64,000 nt of DNA from Mauremys mutica (lineage: Eukaryota > Chordata > Testudines > Geoemydidae): NCBI RefSeq assembly GCF_020497125.1, contig NC_059082.1:23086965-23150964 (forward strand). Direction: 5' to 3'. Within the stretch, counting starts at the first letter, position 1. Each line of letters begins with the position of its first letter. The notes under the pieces are model-generated. The model made no database searches and was not told where the DNA came from. It was given only the letters and a program-made list of their open reading frames with translations. The position numbers were made by a program, and so were the translations under genes. Of this stretch, positions 56,701 to 64,000 are shown in pieces.

Positions 56701-57589
56701 GCTGTTTCTCTTCGAAAAACTCTTGCAGTGATACCATCAATATCATAGCCTGATTCTAGCACATAGCAAATAGAAAAACCAAGACACATTGTTGGTTTAT
56801 GCTTTGGTGGATTTATTTATTTGTCTGCTTACTTTCTGAGATGTATGTATCAATGCAACTGTAGATAGATGTATGCAGATATACAGCTCCAAATATGGTG
56901 ATTTCATATATTGAAAAATTTGTAATTTTGTTAAAAAGTAGAAGTGGACTGGTGGTGGGATATAGTGTCTTTCACCTCAAGGTGATAGGACATGTTTTCA
57001 AACCTGGCCCACGTCAATGGTGACCACAGATCATTATTGTTTGATAGTTGTTTGTGTCCTATATTAAATAAGGTAGTGGCCTCAGTTCAGTTCCTGGTGG
57101 GGAGGTTCACACCACACTAATTTCCATTGCATTTGTCATGTGGTTTCACTTAATACCAATTAGCAGCATGGCTGGAAGTTTCAACAGTATGCTACGGATT
57201 GAACACGCATGGAAACTGAAACTTCCCTATCAACTCTAGATAATCTTCCTGAAATACCTTAGTGGAGCAAAACTGGGAAGTCTTGCAAGCTCTCTCTACT
57301 TTGGGATAAATAATGTGCTGGTACATGGTGCCTTTGATCCTGAAGATTCCAGAGATACTTTTACAAACTGTATCTATGTGCTTTTCTATGCACATTACCC
57401 AGGAGTGTGGAATTCTGCGTGACATTCAGGGCTAATGCCAATAAACCCCTTATCTCACATTATCTGCATATCCTATGGAAAAAATATTTTAGGAATGTTT
57501 TAGAGAGTTTTCAAATGTTTTGTTGGAATTAATTTTTCATATTCGTCCGCTTGTAAAGCCAGATCCTTTAGTTACCCTGGCTTATGTTC

Positions 57590-58740
57590 ATGAAGGCACT
57601 CCACATCACAATACCTAGATGCTTAGAAAATCACAGGAACAACACTGCAACTCACAAAGCCTGAGTCAGGTGCTGAGATTCCCTGTATGATGAACAGGCT
57701 TCTCAGACTGCAAGTCACAAAAGCCAGCATGCTAGGTGGAGAGCCGCCTAAGTTAGCCAATGGGAGATGCCAATGAGAGAGATGTGTGCTACGCCCCACC
57801 CCCTCACAGAGATAGGCATCTAAGTCCAGGGAGGCACCTCTCTCTGCTAGTGATTTTGAGCTGTGAACCCATCTCTTGGAGTTAGGTGCCTAAGGTGTGT
57901 TGTTGCAAGAAGCTGGTGGAAGGGGGGCGGGGGAGAGGTTCCTCATAACCTTTATCCTAGTGGTTAGATCACTCTCTGGGATGTGGGAGACCCTGGGCTC
58001 TGTTCTCCACTCCACCTGATGAGAAGAAGGGAATTGAACAGGGATTCCTCACTGCTCAAGTGCATGCCGTATCCACTGGGCTTTGGGACATTCTGATGTG
58101 GGGCTCCTTCAGTCTCTCCAGTTGAAACTTTTCCACGGTGGATAAATAATTGAAGAGTCACTAGCTCCTGGGGACTGGTTCCTGTGACTCCCACATGCTG
58201 GGTAAGTGCACTAACTACCAGGTTATTGAGTCATTCTCATGCTTGCACTTTCTCATGCTTGCTCTCTGGCCCAATGACTGTTTGATTATTTTCCCACAGT
58301 GCCCATCTCCCAGGTAAGTACTCTAACCACGGGGCTAAAAGTTATTAGGGAGGATCTCCTCTATTTTGTCTGAATTTGCCTGAGAGGCCTGATCCATAGA
58401 CACAGTTTAGCCACCTGCTGGATTGGGCCACACGTGAGTTAGGCAGGCAAATGCCTGTTTTCCCCAGTTTGTGAATCACTCTGGTGCATGGGTGGGAGAT
58501 AAGCACCAGACACCTAGAATGAGGCAGCAGTGAGCATGTGGAGAGCAGAAACATACGCATCTTTTTACTGCAAAAATGCAAGTGCTGAGTGAGTTTAGGT
58601 ATCTACAGGGCTCAAAGGTGGTTCTGTGAATTGCAATAGAGTCTAAAATGGGGATTTAAGCACCTAAACCCAATACTTAGGTGCCTAAGTCTGGGATATG
58701 GGGGCCTAAATACTTTTGTGAATCTAGCCCCAAGTCCAAA
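57590..58740. repeat. composite interspersed repeat block
   Basis: A ~1.1 kb block in which 'gtggttagatcactc...gggatgtgggagaccc' and its complement-like forms ('cccacatgctgggtaagtgcactaac', 'ctcccaggtaagtactctaacca') recur at about 57960, 58190 and 58300. Its end ('ggcctaaatacttttgtgaatctagcccc') is shared in inverted form with a fragment at 40625-40690. The repeated units look tRNA-derived. I cannot place it in a named family. Confidence 0.5.
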
Positions 58741-60240
58741 TCTCCAGGTCATAGATGGAACCACAAACCCCTTTAGATTTACCTTAAATGTCTTTTCTAA
58801 ACTTAAACATGTCACGATTAAAAAGCCCATTATCTTGGGACCATCCAGCACTAGAAGGGATTGAGCCACATTGTGAAGCTGGGAACAATCTCTTTCCAAA
58901 GATCCTGCTTTTAGCATCATAAAATATGCAGTGACATCTTCATGTATAGAAAACCCATCAGTGGAGCAGGACTGTATCTCACCCATCCTGGGGGAAGATT
59001 TCTTGGAGAAATTCCACATTTGGACAGAGAAGGAGGAAACATTTCACTAACAGATTGATTTATTTAAATTGCATCTATTTTAAGCTGCTTAGGAGGTTGG
59101 GGTGTTAAAAATAGTCCCAGCGAATATGAATCAGTGGGCATACTGCTGGCAAAATGGCCAAAGGTGTATGGTAAATTAATTTATCACATGGATATCATCT
59201 CCACACAAATATGGAGTGTGAAGAGATAGGAATAGTGATAGAAATACATGACATTCTCACAGAACTCTTAAAATATAGTGTGTATAAGAATGTAATTAGG
59301 GGCTTATACGAATCATGTTCATTTAATGCGATTCATTCACAAAGCCAAACATTCCTGTTTGGCCTGAAGCGACAGCCCCAGTCCCTCTGTGCCATTACAC
59401 ATAGTATTAGGGCCACGGGGTCCATGTGGTCCCTGTCCTTGGCTTGCCCTATCTCATTCACACTGCCCTCAGTGGTGTTCACGAGGACATGGGAGGCCCT
59501 CATGGGGCTGTCTCTGTCAATGCTCTACTGTGCAGCCCCACCTAGCCTTGTGCAAAAGGAGTGCTATGGTAGTGCCTAGACGTACCAAGCAAGCAACGTC
59601 AGGCCTGCACTTGGGCTAGGCCTGCACAAACACACCAGGACTCATTGCCAGCTTAGCAAACCAAAACCTCCCCAGCCCAGTAAAACATTAGTGCCGCTCA
59701 GCACTGTTCACTAAGGAATGTCTCTTTCTCTCCCACATCAGCAGAAGAGTATATTAATGGTTTTAAAATCATCAGGTACATCCTAAACTACATCATGTTA
59801 TTTCTTTCCACTCTTGACATAGATCAATCCTGTTTGCCTATAAAAACCTCAATGATTGTTCAGGTTTACGCTTCTTTAGAGTGCAGTATTTCACTGTCAA
59901 CCTAGTCCACTCTAGATGTTTGGAAAGTGAGTGCTAGGATATATCCTCCTAGTTCATCTCTCACGTGACTCAAATTGGATTCCAGTTCTGCTAACTTTGT
60001 TGCTATTTAATATCCAAATAAAAGAACAGTTTGAAAGTAAAGCATCTTTCTGTGAGAAACAAGGCAGAATGTCCACAGATTGTCCAGGGAGATTCCAAAG
60101 GAGAATCTTAATTGTAAGCATCCCAGTTATAGGCACTGTATGAAAATTAGTGACCTTAATTTGCTTCCACTGCAATAACAAAGTGATCCAGGCCGAGTAG
60201 TGCTGACTCAACAGAGCTGGGATTCAGGGGCTTACCCCAC

Positions 60241-61850
60241 GTTGCAATGTTGAGAGATCCTTAACTGCTCCAATGAGCTGATGTCACCCTTACGGAATAT
60301 GCTGCTAACTGAATTAATACAGGGAAAGGACCTGCTTTTCCAGTTACATCATCTAAAGCAAATGTTAACTTTCTTTAGCCGAGTCCTTAGTTAACCGCAT
60401 TAGCGTGACAAACGCTCCTTAGTCTAGCATAAGTAATTAGAATGTAATCACTTTAACTGCATCTTAATTACCCCAAATGAATTGAAGGGACATTAATAGC
60501 AAAGATTAAATTGCCTTAATGAACGGTTCTTGTGACTACATCAATATTTGAATCATGCTCGCCATTCCTATCGCACTAACCAGCTTAGGTAGCTGTTAGC
60601 GCTGGTGGGAGCTAGGTGGCGCCTCTTCCTCATTTGTGACGTCGAAAGAAGGCAAAGATACAAATACTCAACTCAATCTCTGCCTTAGCTTGAGCAAAAA
60701 TTGGATATTTAATAAGACGATGTCTGACTGTTGTAACCATTTCTCTCTGATGTGGGCCTGGCCCCAGTTATTCATGCCTTTGTGACCTCGAGAGTGAAGT
60801 ATTGAAATATTTAGCTCCTTCTGAGCATCACATAGGGCAAATATTTCTTATTGGTTAATAAAATTGAATATATTCATAATATGGATAAATGAACGTCTCA
60901 GTTTCAAAGAGACTTAATTTTGATTTTATTATTATTTTAAAAAGTGGGTGGCTAACAAGTTTCAAGATTAAACAAGACAATCAAGACTCGATAAAATGTA
61001 GCTATTTCAGTCTACATTAATTTTAAAGCTCTATGAAGTATCTGTTTTGCTTTTAAAACATCACAGATTTCATTCAGTATATACAAAAGAGCTCTCTCTT
61101 ATAGAAATTATAGAAACATTGATATAGGATTTCTGTTGAAACTGTGGTGAAAATGCATTTTCTCAACAGTTTCATTGTTGCACAAATAAATATTCATGAA
61201 AGTATTTCAAAATGTTTGCCAAGAACATTCAAATCAGCAGCTAGAATTTTTAAAAGTCAGTAATCTTTTCTGACTATCATTTCGGACTAACCCTCATAGT
61301 ATTTCATGTTAATATCACTGTACTTTAAAACTGTCTACGACCTTAAGGTTCTCTGCAATTTTTTGTAGCAAAATCACTAAAGAATGGAAGTTTGTGTCTT
61401 CTTATTTAAAATTTGCTGGAATTACACATGGTGCACTAATATTTGAAGTTCAGTTTGAAGTGGCAGCAGGTTGATGGCCCAACAGAAAAAAGTCATTAAA
61501 AAAGTTAAATACAACAATCCGTAGGCCTTAGCATTACGAATTAGCCAGTAATGCTGTGTGTAAAAGTTACTGAACAATAATCAATGTACCCTTAATTTAA
61601 CATTGTGGAACATATCCAATTTTAGCACTGAAGATTTTTATCACTCTAAAATGGGATACAATCAAAACTATTCTTGTTCCTACAAAATTCTCCCACAAAT
61701 GATTATTTTGCCATTACACAACCAAAATCAGGTTTCTTATTGGCCAAAAGATGATGCATCTTGGAACAAATCCAGGAAGCATCATTTTTGTTTTATCAAG
61801 ATATGATATTTGAAAATAAGTTTATATTCATTTAAAGTAAGAGTTGACTG
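60241..61850. other. repeat-poor intronic stretch, candidate conserved noncoding DNA
   Basis: AT-rich sequence without recognisable repeats, unlike its flanks. It contains homeodomain-type TTAAT/TAAT motifs, a TGACGTC (CRE-like) site near 60638 and a partial CTCF-like core (AGGTGGCGCC) near 60612. Enhancers in a large intron of a developmental transcription factor are plausible, but conservation cannot be seen from one sequence. Confidence 0.3.
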
Positions 61851-61859
61851 TCATAGTTG

Positions 61860-62665
61860 TAGGGTAACTGCACTGTAGTTCTCCTCCATGGTCCCTTAAG
61901 AGCATCCACTAAAAGATTCCTGGCTCCTGGCCATCACCTCCAATGGGTGGAAACCTACATCTCATTCCCTTCTGAGAGGGGTGTTAAAGGCTGCACACCT
62001 CCATGATCCACACTGGGATAGCCCTAGCAAGCCAGTTTGTCTAAAAGCCCAATGCCTGTGCTTTGCTTTTACTTCAAGGGCTACGACCAGTGTATTTCCT
62101 GTGGTTATATCACAGCTCCTTCTCAGCAAGCACATTTATTCTTAAAGTAAAAGCATTACAACAAAAACATAGAAACAATAAAACAACCTATCCACATGCT
62201 AACCAGCTTACCAGAGCACCCCCAACTCCAATATTGGGCTCTGGTAGGTAGGTGTCAGCCCTTCCAACCTCACAACTGGGTTTTCCTCTGGTTACAAGTT
62301 CAAATCATTTTTAGATCAAGAACCAGAACTAAGGCCCCAAGTAAGTTTAAGCTCAGGCTGTTTATCCAAAAGTCCTGTCTTTGTCTGTTGGTCTCTGGAG
62401 ACTCCAGTCAGAACCAGAATAGGCGAGCCTCCCCAGGAGATGGTGCCTCCCTGGAGGTCTTATTTGCCTTGATCATCCCCTTGATTTGCCTTGATCATCC
62501 CCTACTACTTTCCCTTCCTGGAGGAGCTGTGGTAGCCCTGCCCCCATGGAGTACACACAATCCCTGGCACACAATTATACACAAACCATTCACACATGTA
62601 ATACAAAATGATCTCGCCAAGATACTGCAGGAAGTTGCCCTCTCTGTCACATTGACGTGTTGATT
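61860..62665 (-). repeat. possible decayed LTR
   Basis: CT-rich on the plus strand with AATAAA on the minus strand near 62137 and no coding potential. It contains a 22-bp tandem duplication (TTTGCCTTGATCATCCCCT) at about 62463-62505. Clear ends and target duplications were not found. Confidence 0.25.
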
Positions 62666-62917
62666 TGCTCATAAATAAATCTAGTGGTCATGAAAATGAC
62701 AGGTTTTGTGATGATGTGGCCCTGGGCATGATGCTACCAGGCCTTTGTGCAACCTGCTACACACAGCTTGGGTAGGCCCCAATCCCAAGCCCATTGAAGA
62801 CTCCAGTAGGCTTCTGATGAAGCCCCTAGTGCACCTCAGCAATAAGGCCTCTTCAGTCCTAAGCCCACTAATTGTCCCAAAGTATGAGTTGCTTTTGTGA
62901 TGTGCTACCTTGGGGAT

Positions 62918-62931
62918 CCACCAGAGGGCAC
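62918..62931 (+). promoter_or_regulatory. CTCF-like motif
   Basis: CCACCAGAGGGCAC matches the CTCF core consensus CCASYAGRKGGCRS at every position. Occupancy is unknown. Confidence 0.4.
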
Positions 62932-63229
62932 CTGACAGCTCTGCCCAGGCCAAAACACGCGGGGTCATTCCAATAGGAACTAATAAAGGAACATATAGGA
63001 AAGGATTCACTATCTGTGCCTTTTTAGGATAATTCTTTGCGAGTATTGAGAGATTCCCTCTCCGTTATCTGACAGCCGTGGTTTGCAAGTGTCCAGCGCT
63101 CCATTGCAGTATTGTGACACATTTTCCCACAGCCCCATGCACCAATTGGGACCGGAAACACCACCTTCTAGCGAGAGAATTCTCTCTCTCTTTCCCCTTC
63201 CTAATCAGTCTCCTATTATCCTCACCCCC

Positions 63230-63560
63230 GAACTCATGATCAAATTCGCACGGTACCAGCACCGCTTCCTAGCCACTGGTTCTTCAGCATGTCCCTGCCC
63301 CCACCAGCCACAGGCATTCGCCAAGCATTGCGGTGTCATGCTCCTGCAGGTGTCACAGCAATGGACACGCTCTACCTGCTCCGGAGTGATCATGGCTAAA
63401 GCCGCCAGGTCTAATGTGGGCGGTAAGGGAGGGAAAGATGCGGGAGGAGTTTGCGCGTGCGACATCCTCGCAGCCGGGTAGTTGCGCGCTGGGATTATAC
63501 ATAACCGATGTTATTGTTGCTCCTGCATTAAAGAGGCGAACATCAGATTTCCGAATAAAA
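63230..63560. other. CpG-richer segment, no gene assigned
   Basis: CpG dinucleotides are much denser here than in the surrounding intron (for example TTTGCGCGTGCGACATCCTCG near 63450). Frames on both strands (63083-63481 plus, 63205-63465 minus) are open but match nothing I recognise, and neither resembles ONECUT1 exon 1. It could be a small CpG island, an alternative or noncoding RNA start, or an old repeat. Confidence 0.3.
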
Positions 63561-64000
63561 GTTCACTGGACTTGTATGATTCATTGGAAGCATGAGGCCA
63601 ACAAGCTGCAGGGCAGGTCGTGAGCTCACCCCTCCTGTTCTTTCCCTCTTTTGACTTTATTGTAAGAAATTAGTAGTTTCCCATCTTGCTTACAATGTCA
63701 CCCACAACCTTTAATGCAGCCTGCAGAGTAGGAAGGAAACAAAGATCTGCGAATAGAAATCGCAGCGAGGGAGCAGGCAGGTAACTGTCCGAAGTGCTGA
63801 AATTCAGAACCCCACCTGTGCACGAATTCTGGTCAGATGAGCTTATCAATCAAAACCCAATTTAGAACAAAGAAGGCAATAGGCTCCTCCGCCACATATA
63901 ACCGAAGGCGCAGCGTTTGTTTTGCTTGAAAAATTAGTCTTCATCTCACAGATTCTCATTCCCTAAAGAAAAGACAGAAAAACTTTCCTTTCAAGCGACT

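Larger units (their letters stand above)
47431..64000 (-). other. ONECUT1: ONECUT1 intron 1 (partial, runs off the window)
   Basis: No cut-domain coding sequence or other ONECUT1 exon 1 sequence is visible in any frame up to 64000. ONECUT1 is a two-exon gene in the common transcript with a large intron, so this stretch is inferred to be intron. It contains the repeats listed separately. 47.5-50.7, 53.8-57.5 and 58.8-61.8 kb contain no recognisable gene. Confidence 0.7.

Noticed and set aside
62196..62663. 155-codon plus-strand frame
   Set aside because: No recognisable domain. It contains a tandem duplication and lies in a possible LTR.
63065..64000. ONECUT1 exon 1 (cut domain) at the right edge
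   Set aside because: The CpG-richer sequence raised the possibility, but no frame shows a cut domain or the His-rich N-terminal region.

Overview
The window is nuclear DNA from a vertebrate, most likely a sauropsid and probably a turtle. Coding density is very low, introns are long, and most recognisable sequence is decayed transposons: a CR1 LINE tail, PIF/Harbinger elements, hAT-type MITEs with 8-bp target duplications, solo LTRs and MIR/CORE-SINE-like fragments. The turtle assignment rests on the look of these repeat families as I remember them, not on a search. Another sauropsid such as a crocodilian is not excluded.

The only host protein-coding sequence I can support is the terminal exon of ONECUT1 (HNF6), on the minus strand at 47124-47416. 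It encodes the ONECUT homeodomain and the Ser-rich C-terminus, and a clean splice acceptor precedes it. The cut-domain exon is not in the window, so 47417-64000 should be intron 1 running off the right edge. Downstream on the minus strand, roughly 47123 to 42250 and possibly to 38890, looks like a long 3' UTR. It holds ten seed matches for miR-9, seven of them 8-mers, far above chance. miR-9 is an established regulator of ONECUT genes. Left of about 38.9 kb I see no host exon, so this is intergenic DNA downstream of ONECUT1.

Layout from left to right: 1-543 is the end of a hAT-like element with a 141-bp MITE nested in it. 2818-3333 is a GC-rich hAT MITE. 6335-6624 is an old MITE carrying a younger hAT MITE. 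9310-9610 and 35690-35815 are two copies of one interspersed repeat in opposite orientation. 10109-10278 is a cluster of ZNF143/THAP11-like motifs. 13309-13400 is a long hairpin. 16489-17247 is a solo LTR with a 5-bp duplication and a 66-bp GA tract. 19257-24098 is a large PIF/Harbinger element. 28075-29098 is a CR1 3' end. About 31860-32700 is an old LINE endonuclease remnant. 37843-38367 is a hAT element. 38.9-47.4 kb is the ONECUT1 3' UTR and last exon. 47.4-64 kb is the intron, with a hAT MITE (50723-51014), a probable LTR (52347-52985), a Harbinger-like MITE (53089-53328), further repeats, and a repeat-poor stretch near 60.2-61.8 kb.

The Harbinger element is the richest mobile feature. 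It carries a broken DDE transposase on the plus strand and a broken, spliced Myb/SANT-like gene on the minus strand, arranged tail to tail with opposing poly(A) signals 28 bp apart. A third open frame lies on the plus strand inside the Myb gene's intron. The transposase leader is present twice in diverged form, and a GC-rich hAT-like piece is inserted near the left end. I did not find evidence of a wholly new system. The points most worth checking are the miR-9 site cluster and the third Harbinger open frame.
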